Below, piece by piece: positions 1 through 10,766 of a stretch of DNA of 64,000 nucleotides. Under the pieces are notes generated by a model that saw only the letters and a list, made by a program, of their open reading frames with translations, made no database searches and was not told the DNA's origin. The translations under genes and the position numbers were made by a program. The stretch's first letter is position 1, and each line of letters begins with the position of its first letter. The stretch is from Adiantum capillus-veneris (taxonomy: Eukaryota > Streptophyta > Polypodiopsida > Polypodiales > Pteridaceae), in contig CM043968.1 in the NCBI GenBank assembly GCA_014529385.2, positions 7,980,648 to 8,044,647 of the forward strand. The letters run 5' to 3'.

Positions 1-1222
1 ACATTCTCCCCAATAGCACCGAAAACAGGGTCAACTACTGCCGAACGTTCGAGGAAATCATGCATCTCAGGGGGCATTAATCCGTTCCATTCGCCAGCCA
101 TATATCGGTCCAGAGCATACCCGGGGCTCCGGGGTTCACCACCCAAAACCCGAAAAACAGTACAATTCTGAAAAAAAAAAATCCACTGCCAGCTTACCAG
201 TAAAAAGCATTCTCCGAGCCACGCATGTGCATCCCCACGAAGTACCAAAAAATGCTGGTCATTTCAGCGTGCCACAACACCAGCTGAGCCTATAGTATTC
301 TCGCGAAAAGGATCCTCGTTAGGCCCAAATTCTGGTGAGATCTGCAAACATTTTGCAGTGTAACTGGCAAGCCATACCAGGCGTGCGAACCCAGGCGAAA
401 CTCAGCCGTTTTTTGCGCATCCGTAACCATCAGGTGCAACGTTCCCAATACCATATTCGATAACCAAAAACATATTCCATCTGGTCATAACTGATCTTGC
501 CACACATTCCAGTCAACCACCAAGCCGAGCACCCTGCTGAGCTTTTCATAGAGCAGCCATCCTCAGTCTTGTACATGTGTGCACACACGATCTTCTACTC
601 TACTTTGCCATAAATTACTTCTCTTGCGAAGGACCTCGATGCATCAGCACCAAAAACCTTCCTCTTGTCATACATTTCCTGAATCAACTCCAAAGACTCT
701 TGCCGCTTTGCTTCCATACCCACAATCTGATCTTCTACCAAACTCTCATCCCAGCCGCAAGCAATCATACTATCAGCCAAAAGATACTTTCTTGTTTCCA
801 TTACTACACCTGGAGTTAACATCACATTCGTCTCTCGTCCGAGAGGCATCTTGCCTGGCACCCGTCGTATAGCTCCAGCTGAGCATAGGAGGCCTCTACT
901 ACCTCAACCTTGTCACACGTTGACTAGAGATTTTCAACCCCGCATGAAGGAAGTCCATCACTTACACTAGCGTCCTGCTGTTCATTGATGTCATAGGGAG
1001 TTCTCCCCCCAACTCCTCTCGAGCATAGCATATGGTCGACACCCCATTGGGCACCTCCAAAGTCTCTTCAAGGCTTTGACTAGGATCAAATGGCTCAATC
1101 CGAACCTCCACTTCTTCATTCATTTCATGGGCCTCTTCTGGCAGTACACCTGGCTCATATAATGGTTCTAAAATCTCAAGTACTTCGTCTATTCCCCGAG
1201 TCATCTCCTCCTCCGAGGCATC

Positions 1223-1551
1223 TGTCACAAGAGTGTGACACCATTATATATATTTGCTGGTTTCTTTCCCTTGATTTTTATTTAATTTTTGGGACCCTCT
1301 TATTAAAATCACAAATATCCGAACATTGCATGGCCAATGTGAAACGGCCGTCGGCCAAGAGTTTCACCTGCAGGAGTCACGGTGGGGCCCCACGAGATGG
1401 TTGGGTCAATCGGCACTGGAATCCGAACAGTAAAGAAGTGGCTAGGCTCAGTTAAAGTCATTTAGGCCCCTCGGCAAGACTTTATAAGTTGGTGGGTACT
1501 AGGAATTAAACCAAATGGAGCAAATTGAACACATGGCAGTAGGAGAGCAAC

Positions 1552-1587
<36 letters not shown>

Positions 1588-2769
1588 TAGTGGGTGTAGG
1601 TGATCACAGCTTTAATGGAAAGCTTGCCTTCTCCCTTGTTTCATGAAGCACGATGACTTGCTCTTGCACATCTCTCTCTCCCCTTTGCACATATAGTAAT
1701 GCCCCTCTAGTTGGGCTTCTCAGATGACCATGTACAGTTCTCGGACTTTTATGCACGTTTGCAAGGCAAGAGACTTCTGTACAGGAACCGGGTTAGCTAA
1801 TTGCTGATCCCCTTCATGTACGCACAGTTCCATCGCGAAGGAATGTGAAAACAAAAAATTTTCTCGCGTGAAAACTCGTCCAATTTACAAGGGAACTGTC
1901 CCATTGCGTGCGGGAGCACCTGAAACACGCGTGGACGTGTTTACTCCGCTCAAAATGATTGTGGACGGGAGCACCTCAGACACGCGTAGACGTGTTTGCT
2001 CCGCTCAAAATGATGCAAAACAAGGAATTACAGCCTCTGTGTTTTTTTGTAGGTTTAGGGTTTTGCACCTAAATTGTAAGGTAATGCCAAGAGAGCCTCG
2101 GAAAGCCTTGGGTGCTTGTACATGACAATTTAGAGAGATTTCCCGCAAGGAATCGCGTCTGATTCAAAAGGCAAGCGACCCTACACGTGCGGTAGCTCCA
2201 GGGCTACCCACAGAAGTAATCGGAGCGCAAAACAGAGAATTACAGCTTGCTTTAATTTATTGCAAGTTTAGGGTTTTGGCTAGTTTTGATGCGTAAAGGT
2301 CCCAAGAGCTTCGGGGAAGCTAGGGAATCATCAAACAGGTGTTTTGGTGCAAATTGGAGGCCAAAAACAAAGATTTGAGTGTGCTATAATTTCTCTCTCA
2401 GGTTTTGAAAAGTGCTCCAAAGTGCATCGAAAGTCACTGCTTACTTCGGATATTGTCCGTGTAGACTTCTACTGTGGTTATGCTACCAAAATTGGGTTAG
2501 AGTAGGGGACTTTCAGCCCAATAAAAGTGAGAGCTTGTGGAGGTTTATAGGTTTTTCTGAAGTGCAATAAGAATAAAGAAACACCGAAAGGGACGCCGGT
2601 CTTTCAGGCCAACAGGGTGTCGTCTGATGGGGAGCGCTCTAGCTACCAAGCCGTGGTTTGTTTGAAGTGTTGAATCTCTATCACAGGTTTCTTTGTGTTT
2701 GTGTTGTAAAGTTAAACCAAGTAAATATTGGGTGAAAGCTAAAGTCTACCGCCCTACGGACCGGTTTCA
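1223..2769 (+). mobile_element. Solo LTR E, Ty3/gypsy family of elements A-D
   Basis: It starts TGTCACAAGAGTGTGAC and ends ACCGGTTTCA, like the LTRs of elements A and B (TGTCACCAGTGTGTGAC to GCCGGTTTCA). Shared internal blocks include the GGTTTAGGGTTTTG motif and a segment near 1725-1815 matching 37650-37740. The flanks are GCATC (1218-1222) and ACATC (2770-2774), a 5-bp target duplication with one mismatch. It is 1547 bp, longer than the 1478-bp LTR of A because of internal duplications: a ~58-bp tandem repeat near 1905-2015 and a second telo-box block at 2270. No internal region is attached, so it is a solo LTR left by LTR-LTR recombination, inserted in the element covering 1-4123. Confidence 0.8.
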
Positions 2770-2879
2770 ACATCTATTCTTGTATGATGCATAAGCAAAC
2801 TATCGGCCTTGAAGCCGGGCACTCCCGCATACATTTGCACTTCCCAATCACACGAGGAATAGGAGACAACAGGGCCCAC

Positions 2880-3287
2880 CTAATGCTCCTCATCAATATT
2901 TCCACTCAAGAAATCCTCTAGAATCACACATGGCTCACAAGCCTCCAACCTCTCATCACAAGGGGCATAATTATCACCACATGTAGTAATATTCGTAAGA
3001 CGGCCATTATCAAAAGCATCACAATCACTTGGAAACATAGCCTCAAGCTTTTTAATTAACTCACTTTCATCCATTTCAGTCACGCAAGACGGACTACCAT
3101 CCTCACTACGATATATCTGGGCTAAAAGCCTTTCTAGCTCATCGCATATCCGGTCTAACTCCCAATCGTGTCGGTATAACTCATCCTGCATGATCACTTT
3201 CTTCCTCTCCAGCTCTTTTCTCTTCCATCTGCTTTCCCGCCTCATTACATCTATGTCTTTGTCAGGCACTTCCCTAATCCTTGGCAC
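2880..3287 (-). pseudogene. Acidic coiled-coil ORF fragment of a retroelement (gag-like position)
   Basis: This 135-codon open frame sits about 190 bp downstream of the minus-strand tRNA-iMet-like primer site, the place expected for gag. It is rich in E, D, K and R. The N-terminal half (RRESRWKRKELERKK onward) has heptad-like spacing suggesting a coiled coil; the C-terminal half is cysteine-containing and acidic and ends in a stop at 2880. No CCHC knuckle or known capsid motif is visible. A similar acidic ORF (962-1228) lies on the far side of solo LTR E and may be its continuation. I do not recognise the family. Confidence 0.35.
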
Positions 3288-3461
3288 GTCTGTCTCAACT
3301 TAAACATGGCATCCCCAGCTGCATTCTCAATCCTCTTCTTTTGATCAATCACCTGCTCCATTTGTCAACATTTACACAAAAAACGATGCATCGCTTTTTC
3401 AAAGCAAAACCCTGCAACCTCAATATTAAAGCATGGCTTTGAAGAGCTGATCTCATCCATA

Positions 3462-3473
3462 GCTCTGATAGCA
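3462..3473 (-). other. tRNA-iMet-type primer binding site
   Basis: On the minus strand TGCTATCAGAGC lies just after an LTR terminus reading CCTAACA. Plant tRNA-iMet primer sites read TGGTATCAGAGC, so one base differs. It fixes the orientation of the left-edge element as minus. Confidence 0.55.
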
Positions 3474-3475
3474 AA

Positions 3476-4123
3476 TGTTAGGGTCCTTGTGCATCCACAA
3501 CCAGATTAACTCAAAACAACACACAAGGGGCTCCTCCCAAGCCATGGTGTAACTCTATGGCGGAGTCTATAGTGGCCGGCAACACCTGAAAATCTGATGC
3601 AAAATACTAGAAGGCGAGAGAAGGTCTCGTAGTCTCAACTCGTCGAGCTAAGTGAGGCTCTACAACCAAAACAAAGTGCAATCAAGAGCTCTCTAGCTCG
3701 TACCAAGTACTCCGGCATACATGACAGGGGTTTGACGCCTGGCGCAAAAGTCCAGCAAGCTGCCTCAAAATTCCCAAAAGCAATAGCACCCTCTGGCTCT
3801 ACGGAGTTCAAGCAGCTTCACCATCAATAGCCATTTGAGAGTACCTGCTCAAGATACTGCTTGCAAAACCCTGTAATAACCAGCCCTGCAATGCACACAC
3901 TTCTCGGCTCAAGAATCTGAAAAACCATATTAGGCTTACCAAGTAAAGAAGAGGAACAACACAAAATATGCAGTGGTGATGGTCGACATAATAGCAGAAG
4001 ATAACGCCACAGTCGATACGTCGATCGCAGCTAAATCTGAATGCTTACTTTTGTGTATGCTAGGCCTTTGAAAACGTTTCCTGCTTCTCACTCTTCTTGG
4101 CAAGGTCGATGATGAACTTCTGC
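3476..4123 (-). repeat. Putative 5' LTR of the left-edge element
   Basis: The minus strand from 4123 to 3476 starts TGTTAG and ends CTAACA, a 6-bp inverted terminal repeat typical of LTRs, and stops right before the primer site. The start at 4123 was chosen only from this terminal match; the partner LTR is outside the window, so the boundary is not proven. Confidence 0.35.
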
Positions 4124-4392
4124 TAACACTTTTTGAGAACGGCGGATGATGGCTTCCAAATTTGTGCAAAAATGAGAAATGAGGGACAACTACTCTAAAG
4201 CTTTTGTCACTCACCCATCTGTATGCTTGCATGCTTGAGGGAGACCCCTCTCTATCGGAGGGCTTTCGACCAGAGCTTGGCGCAGGGTTTCGGTTATCAC
4301 CAGAGCGTGGCGTTTGGTACAGAGGTAAGGGCTGGAAAGCTGGCACTCATCGCGATGCAGGGTCCGGATTCCGGTTGTTTGCGCCAAGTGGG
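4124..4392. other. No recognisable feature
   Basis: The short open frames here on both strands have no recognisable motifs. I see nothing beyond unique-looking sequence between the putative LTR and the MITE. Confidence 0.3.
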
Positions 4393-4401
4393 TTGTATTT
4401 T

Positions 4402-4901
4402 GGGAAAATTATCAAAATACCCCTCTAATTTGTGGAAATTCCCAAAATACCCCTCACCTCAAATTTCAAAAATTCCCAAAATACCCTTGTATCTATTTTA
4501 GCTGGATTGTTCACGATTTCCTAATCTTTATTCTTTTTTGACAATGTATATCCGTATTTTAGTGCTTAGCATGTAATATGTCACAAATTACCTCCCAAAA
4601 GAAGACAATTATGTCTAAAAATAATGAAGCAATTCATCTTCAAAGCCTATATAACCAGCTCAAATTCTAGTTTTAGTATCTTGTATTCATAGACAATCAG
4701 TCTTCTTATGAAAAGCTACAATTTTTTTAATTTTTTGATAAATTTACTCTCACAACCAAGGGTACTTTGGGAATTTTGGAAAATTTGAAGGGCATTTTGG
4801 GAAATTTTGACAAAATATGAGGGGTATATTGGGAATTTTTGAAATTTGAAGGGTATTTTGGGAATTTCCACAAATTAGAGGGGTATTTTGGTAATTTTCC
4901 C
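4402..4901. mobile_element. Mutator-like MITE with 9-bp target duplication
   Basis: The left end GGGAAAATTATCAAAATACC is repeated inverted at the right end with one difference, and near-identity continues about 50 bp inward. The flanks are the same 9-mer TTGTATTTT at 4393-4401 and 4902-4910, the size made by Mutator-like transposases. Beyond the outer 50 bp both arms consist of short repeats of the theme AATTCCCAAAATACCCCTC, so the whole element can fold into a long hairpin. There is no transposase; it is non-autonomous, 500 bp. Confidence 0.88.
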
Positions 4902-4967
4902 TTGTATTTTTAACATCATTTGCACAAACTTTCACTTTTGATTTCTCGTCCTAAGAGACATGCATTA

Positions 4968-5228
4968 GGCTGGGTTCAGACTGAACCCGCGGAAGAAACA
5001 AGCCTTCCTAAATGTGCCACCGCCTAGTGTGAATAGTGTGGAGGAGGAAAAGTGAAAAAGTAAAGGGGCTGAGAGAGGCCATCAACTCTTCCGGGGGGGG
5101 GGGGGGGGGGTCGGAAGAAAAATGGAGGGCTGAGCGGAAGAGTGCCTCAACTCCAGCCAATCAAACTTTGCCATGGAGGATCGACGCCCCTTTGCATTTT
5201 TCTTCCGCCGCCTAGTCTGAACCCACCC
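4968..5228. mobile_element. PIF/Harbinger-like (Tourist-type) MITE
   Basis: Terminal inverted repeats of about 15 bp, GGCTGGGTTCAGACT on the left and the complement of GGGTGGGTTCAGACT on the right, are flanked by TTA at 4965-4967 and 5229-5231. A TTA duplication and short GG-starting ends fit PIF/Harbinger MITEs. The interior holds a poly-G run (5094-5110) and GC-rich sequence with no ORF. Confidence 0.7.
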
Positions 5229-5528
5229 TTAGTTGATATGCCATTAAAAGATTCCCTCATCACCTCTCCATGACCTCTTCGTGCTTGTCACCTCGGCCTC
5301 GTAGTATTACCTGCCTCTGTCGCCCCCAAAACCCCTCCAATCCCCCCCCCCCCTCTCAAAGACACATACAGACACGGGTGCCACCAAGCATGCCGCTTTC
5401 TCCAACAAACCCTGATTGGTTGTGCCACGACCAAAAAAATGAGAGGGACAAAGCGAGTCAATTGCATAAGCGCCAACAATTAGCATGCAAACTGAGTAAA
5501 CAACAATGGCAGAACGTCATTCAGATGG

Positions 5529-5529
5529 G

Positions 5530-5556
<27 letters not shown>
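5529..5556 (+). repeat. (AG)n microsatellite
   Basis: About 14 uninterrupted AG dinucleotides. The open frame ending here (5270-5560) is not supported as a gene. Confidence 0.95.
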
Positions 5557-5560
<4 letters not shown>

Positions 5561-5611
5561 TGGCTAAAGGTTCTTTGTGATGTTGCCTTTTTCAAAGTCG
5601 TAGAGACATAC

Positions 5612-7154
5612 TTCAACATATTTTTTACGCATTGTCTTTGTGGGTTACGCTTGGAGTGTTACACTTTTGCAAGGAATTTTTTAGGGGTGGTATTGGACAC
5701 CCACTCCCTTTGCTCCCATTATCATCCCCTTCACCATCTTCATTACGGGACCTCAACTACACCACTCTTAGTGTTATGGGCAGTATCCCATAATTGGTCC
5801 TATGTAGGCATTAACCCCCTACTTACAAATTTTTTGTCCATGGGGTAAGCTTTCTTACGTACAGAGTCATTGTTAATGGAATGTGTAGGCCACAACATGA
5901 GGGGAGATAAGTGGTTGTAATGTTAAGGAGGATAGATTAGTGTGTCATTCATGGCAATGTCATGCTTGTAAAGGTTAGTGTAGAGCTTGAGAGAGACAAT
6001 TGCACAATAGATAGAGTAAATGCAAAACAAGTTGATTATTGCATACCAAAAGAGAGTACAAAGAGCTGCATATATACAAGCTTGTCACATGGACCTTACC
6101 TTCTACACATGCTTCTCACACACATAAGCTTCTTGTTGACACACACCTCTTACCTTCATAAGGGCACACACATGCTTCACATGATTTCTTGACTAGTTGG
6201 TTTTTCATATGGGTGTGAGGTGCGACAAAATCCACAACCACAACAACCCTCCCCTGTGGGTTTCGTAGTGTAGCACTCACATAGAATATCCTTCCCTCAA
6301 AACACATTAGGGGGTAGGTGCACAATTTTGTCTCCCCTTGACACAGGAGGGTGTAGGCACACAAGCCTCCCTTGGAACAAAGTAGGGTATGGAACACAAA
6401 ATCCCACAAACACAGTGGGATACACAAATCCTCCCCTACAACACAAATGAACAAAGTGTTGAACAAATGGTGTGAATGACCAACCTAGAGACAACAATGA
6501 TACAACAACAATGCATTTTTTACAACATTTGCCTAAAATCCTAGTTTTGATTTCTTTTGTGATTCTCATACTTCAATAGATTGTTTACGCATTGTCTTTG
6601 TGGGTTACGCTCAGAGTGTAATACTTTTGCAAGGGTTTGTGTTGGGGTGGGTATTGGACAAGTGATTTACACCATGTGTGAATGATAAAGAAGATGAGGA
6701 AATGAAACTCACTCTCTTTGCTCCCACTATCATAACCTCCACCATCTTCATTACGTGACCTCAACTACACCACTCTCAATATCATGGGCAAAATCCCATA
6801 ATTCGTCCTACTTCACCATCTTCATTACGGGACCTCAACTACACCACTCTCAATATTATGGGCAAAATCCCATAATTGGTCCTACACAAGCATGAACTCC
6901 CTCCTTACAAAAGGCCGCATACATCAAGGAAGATAAGTAGTTGTGATGTTAAGACGGGTAGATTAGTGTGCCATTCAGGGAAATGGCATGCTTGTAGAGG
7001 TTAGTGTAGAGATTGAGAGAGACAATTGCACAATAGAGTAGATGCAAGACAAGGATATTATTGCACACCAAAAGAGAGGACAAAGAGCTACATATATACA
7101 AGTTTGTCACATGGACCTTGCCTTCTACACATGCTTCTCACACACACAAGCTTT
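5612..7154. repeat. Imperfect ~0.6-kb direct repeat (possible old LTR pair)
   Basis: Copy 1 runs about 5612-6160 and copy 2 about 6566-7154 in the same orientation; both start near ACGCATTGTCTTTGTGGG and share many blocks, for example the segment before CTACACCACTCT. Copy 2 carries an internal 74-bp tandem duplication (6739-6886). On the minus strand each copy has GTATATAT followed by CTCTTTGTACTCTCTTTTGG, promoter-like as in LTRs, and at about 6247 a purine tract (CAGGGGAGGG) precedes TGTTGTGG. That arrangement resembles a small minus-strand LTR element with a ~0.3-kb interior, but termini and primer site are not clear. A copia derivative interrupts copy 2 at 7155. Confidence 0.5.
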
Positions 7155-7347
7155 TGTTGGGGTAAAGCCCCATGTGGCCGTTTAGGCCAGGCGCCCGCCT
7201 ACTATACTTATTCATTATGTACATAGTAGAATAAGGGGGCTCACATATTGAGAGTAAGTTTTTGCCCTTGCAAAACACAAGGTCTCCTCTTCTTCTCTCT
7301 TCTCCATCGCTTCACACACTCGCACACGCTCCCACTTGTGCACTTCA
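7155..7347 (+). repeat. 5' LTR of the copia derivative
   Basis: It starts TGTTGGGGTAAAGCCCC and ends CACTTCA, two bases before the primer site. A GGGGTAAAGCCCC palindrome near the start is missing from the 3' copy. It is 193 bp, within the range of copia LTRs. Confidence 0.75.
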
Positions 7348-7349
7348 AC

Positions 7350-7361
7350 TGGTATCAGAGC
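7350..7361 (+). other. tRNA-iMet primer binding site
   Basis: TGGTATCAGAGC is an exact match to the usual plant retrotransposon primer site, two bases after the LTR end. Confidence 0.9.
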
Positions 7362-8940
7362 TCATGGCGAATGCAGGGAGCACGGTGACATTGTGGCGGA
7401 GATTGCAGTGAAACTGTGAAATTTTCAGCACTGTTTTGCAGCAGAATTTTGCCTAAGTAAAAGGTCGATTTTTAGCCTAATACCTGCGGTACTTATCAGA
7501 AATGTCGTGGTCTACAACTTTCCAATTGGAAGTTTTTCCAGATTCAGCATTGATTTTGTTATACGTTTGGCAGATTGCTTGCACGTCTAGGGTACACAAC
7601 TGCAAATTTTTACAAGTCTGTTTTGACCTGTAAAAATAGTCCATTTCAGGTTCATTCTCACAACTCCCAACCATTTTTTTGAGATCTACAATTCTATAGA
7701 AGGAAGTTTCTTCAAATTCTGAACGGTTTGAGAGATATGGGTTGGTTGACTGCAGGGTGTTCAGAAAGTTGAGATTATGTATGCCTATTGTAGTGATTTG
7801 CTACATTCGAAGAACTCGGATTGAACTTTTTCATTCTCTTGTTTTGCGCGTTGATGTTTTGCTCTTAGTGAAGAGAGTGTGGATTGAGATTTTTCAACAA
7901 ATTTATGCGCAAACGTTGAGAACACTTGGTGGATGTATGCATTCTTGTGGATTCTCAAGATTTGAGAATGGATTCATCACAGGTTATGTGCATTGATTAT
8001 GCGATTAAGAAGATTTCGAGAGTATGGTGCACGAATTTGCAGAGAGCTTTGCAAATATTTTTGGCATGATTGTGAGTTGAATTTTTAACTGATTCGGATG
8101 CTCATTTGATACACATTTAGTGCATGCTTGATGCTCGTTTATATTGCCATGCGGCTGCACATGTGCGCTTTTCGACGGATGATATTCTTCGCCTTGCAAT
8201 GGTATATGTGGGCTAGATTTCAGTTGTTTTGAGCATCAATTTGTGTCATATTTTGGTTGGTTTGCATCTAGGTTTATGCTAGTATAAGCCTCGCTTGTAG
8301 AGTGTGGTTGATGCACTTTGTGTCTTGGATTACATGATTGTTTTCCAAGTTTAAAGAGTTGAGAATTTGGGGCATCTCATGTATGCTTGAGTGCAGATTT
8401 TGCGCATGGTCTTGAGCATGTTTATGGCATGTATGGTTATTATGGTTAGATAGCCAAATACTACCAAAACTCTGCCAGATTTTCCTTGCGAGTTTATTTG
8501 TTTATGCGCATGCTTTGCAGTCGTGTTTTGATTGCATTTGGCACTCAGTGGTTGCTTTGCCATAGTGTTTTGGCATTGCAATGTGAGAGTGTTTTCTCAT
8601 CGGATTATGTCATTTGACATATATATGTGGTAATCTCTTCAAGAGGGAGATTGTTTGATGATAGTTTCATCCGTTACCTCATAGTGCTCTTGGATTAGAG
8701 CAGGTTTTTGGCATCATTGAGCGGTTTTTCTCACTTGTTTCGTTACATTGATCGCCATACTTGTTGACACTTCTCTTAGAAAGCTTATGTCAGCTTATGT
8801 TGTTTTTTTTTTACAGTGTTTGGTGTATGAGTTAGCTAGGCTTTGGCTATTGTCAGTTGATCGGTTTGTGCTTGATCTTGTCACAAGTTATCGCCATGGA
8901 TTTGGCATGTACATCATTGTCAGGGTTTATGCTTTTCCAT
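7362..8940 (+). other. Noncoding leader of the copia derivative
   Basis: About 1.5 kb between primer site and gag with no credible coding frame; unusually long for a copia leader, as in large non-autonomous derivatives. Confidence 0.5.
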
Positions 8941-8943
8941 ACA

Positions 8944-9390
8944 AAGTTTGATGGTTCAAACCTTGAGCATTGGAAAGCAGGTATGCATAATGCATTGACT
9001 CGGTTGGGCCAGGTGTTGCCACTACAAGGGCATGGATGCTAGGCCAGAGTCTATGACTGACGATGAGTGGGGGACTTGGATGAGCTCACACGTTCGACGA
9101 TCATGTTTCACCTTGGTGAGTCTGTCTGTCGCATTGCTTTGAATGCATATGCAGCTAGAGAGTTATGGCAACGATTGTGTAATGCTTTTGGCACAAATGA
9201 GTCTAGAGAGATGCCTACAGTCAAAGGACGATCTTGTAAACACAGAGATGTTGTGTGTTGGCATTGTGGTCATATAGGGCATGTACGTAGGTATTGTTTT
9301 TGGCGGATGAGACAACATAAGAGACAACACAAGAAGGACGCTATCACTTTGGATGATGTGACACAATGGATGCCAGGTAGTGCTAGATGA
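8944..9390 (+). pseudogene. Ty1/copia Gag remnant with CCHC zinc knuckle
   Basis: The frame opens with TKFDGSNLEHWKAGM, the start of copia Gag, and after a frameshift near 9065 continues as DELTRSTIMFHLGESV and ARELWQRLCNAF, the conserved capsid segment. A C-x2-C-x4-H-x4-C knuckle, CWHCGHIGHVRRYC, lies at 9256-9297. Several segments of normal Gag between the capsid and the knuckle are missing, so the protein is short. Gag coats element RNA in the cytoplasm; this copy is frameshifted and probably inactive. Confidence 0.75.
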
Positions 9391-9961
9391 GTATAGTTTT
9401 AGATTGCATCGTGGACAACTAGTCATAGCGAGAGGTGCTAGTGTTGGCACGATTTATGCGCTGCGAGTACGCCACATGCGAGACAGCACAGTCTTCATGA
9501 GTACACAGCCATGCAGAGAGACGAGGCACGTCTCCTTTGCGGATAGGTTGCATGATGATCCATATTGTGAGCATGTTGAGCCAGTTGTGCAGCGAGGCAT
9601 GTCATTTGTGGATACGATGACGAATATGGATGGCTTGAGTGTTGAGGATCCATCCGTGATTCACTCATTCATGGATATTCTTAGGCCAGAGGCTAATGCA
9701 TGTGATGTGGAGCTAGGCATTGCTCTTGCCACACAGGGTTCAGGACAGATAGATGCTCTTGGTGCGCATGTGACATGCGATGGACACGAGGATGGATTCC
9801 AAGGATCGGGGTTTGGGTGTCAGGGTGATTTCCATGAGTGGATTTCTGAGCCAAATATGACTGAGATGGTCAGATTGGCAGAGATCTCCACGATTGCATC
9901 AACATTTGGGAGTCTCATGTACGAGATACTAATCTTGAGACCCGAGATTCATTTGCAATAG
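9380..9961 (+). pseudogene. Copia pre-integrase fragment fused to unrecognised ORF
   Basis: The 193-codon frame overlaps the end of the Gag remnant and near its N-terminus reads QLVIARGASVGTIYAL, which resembles the region between protease and integrase in copia Pol (typically LVVARGxKxGTLY). The protease active site expected before it is absent, and no integrase HHCC or DDE follows. The remaining ~150 residues, acidic and methionine-rich, are not recognised. The layout implies one deletion removing protease and another removing most of pol. Confidence 0.55.
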
Positions 9962-10230
9962 GTGTATTTGTAGTGGGAGCAGTCATTCATTGAGTAACTA
10001 ACGTTTGCCTTGAGCATAGGGGTACTTTGCAATGTATGGTGAGATACCTGCGGGATGTGTGCGGCTTTGGTGAGGAATATGTGGTTGATCACTCTATACT
10101 TCCTATACAATTAGAGCTGGATACACACAGATTTAGTGAGCCAGTGGATGTTGGATGAGGTCATTCTTGTGATGGCCTTGTAAAAGTTTTGTACGGTTTT
10201 CTTTTCTCTCTCACAGCCACATTGGCCTTT

Positions 10231-10307
10231 ACGTGGGAGGTTGTTCCATGTGGCCGATTAGGCCAGGTGCCCGCCTACTATACTTATTCATTATGTACAT
10301 AATAGAA
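10231..10307 (+). repeat. Polypurine tract and truncated 3' LTR of the copia derivative
   Basis: ACGTGGGAGGT at 10231-10241 is followed by TGTTCCATGTGGCC, the LTR start. Only about 66 bp of the LTR remain before the array sequence begins. Confidence 0.7.
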
Positions 10308-10766
10308 ATCTAAATACGTCTATACAATTAGGACACCTTGGTTACTTCTTAGTGGGGCATGAAATGATTTTTCATTCTTGATGTTCCAACTATTTGTGAA
10401 TCATTTGATTTTGTTTAGTATGCTACTCAAAGTAGTTGTACACATTATATTATTGAATCCACCAAAAAACCTTTAAAGCATAAGCTTCTCTTCTTAGTGT
10501 ATAAACCAACAATGGAATTGCAATGATTTTAAGGAAGAGAAGCCAAATGATTTTTCATTTTTGGTGTTCTATATGTTTGTGAATCATTCTATTTTGTTGA
10601 GTATGCTACTCGTAGTACTTGTACACACCATATTGTTGAGTCCACCAGAAAACCTTTAAAGAACAAGCTTCTCCCCTCAATCTATAAATCAACTTACACA
10701 ATTGCAATGACAATAAGGAAGAGAAGGCAAACTCATGATAATTTGCAAGTGCAAGGCTTTTATCCT

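Larger units (their letters stand above)
1..4123 (-). mobile_element. Degenerate LTR retroelement, internal region plus putative 5' LTR
   Basis: Reading the minus strand, a sequence ending in CCTAACA (3476) is followed after a few bases by TGCTATCAGAGC, one mismatch from the plant tRNA-iMet primer site TGGTATCAGAGC. This marks an LTR end and the start of an internal region running toward position 1. Downstream are acidic, charged ORF pieces (2880-3287, 962-1228, 595-861) separated by stops and by the solo LTR at 1223-2769. I cannot recognise protease, RT or integrase, so superfamily is unknown. The far end lies outside the window. Confidence in a retroelement is moderate, in its exact limits low. 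Confidence 0.45.
7155..10307 (+). mobile_element. Non-autonomous Ty1/copia derivative with gag but no pol
   Basis: A short LTR (7155-7347) is followed by a perfect tRNA-iMet primer site (7350-7361). A polypurine tract and a truncated second LTR (from 10242) close the unit. The two LTRs share CATGTGGCC and the block through TATTCATTATGTACAT. The interior has 1.5 kb of noncoding leader, a copia Gag remnant with a CCHC knuckle, and a short piece of the pre-integrase region. Catalytic protease, integrase core, RT and RNase H are absent. The right LTR ends abruptly at about 10307 where the downstream array begins. Confidence 0.75.
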
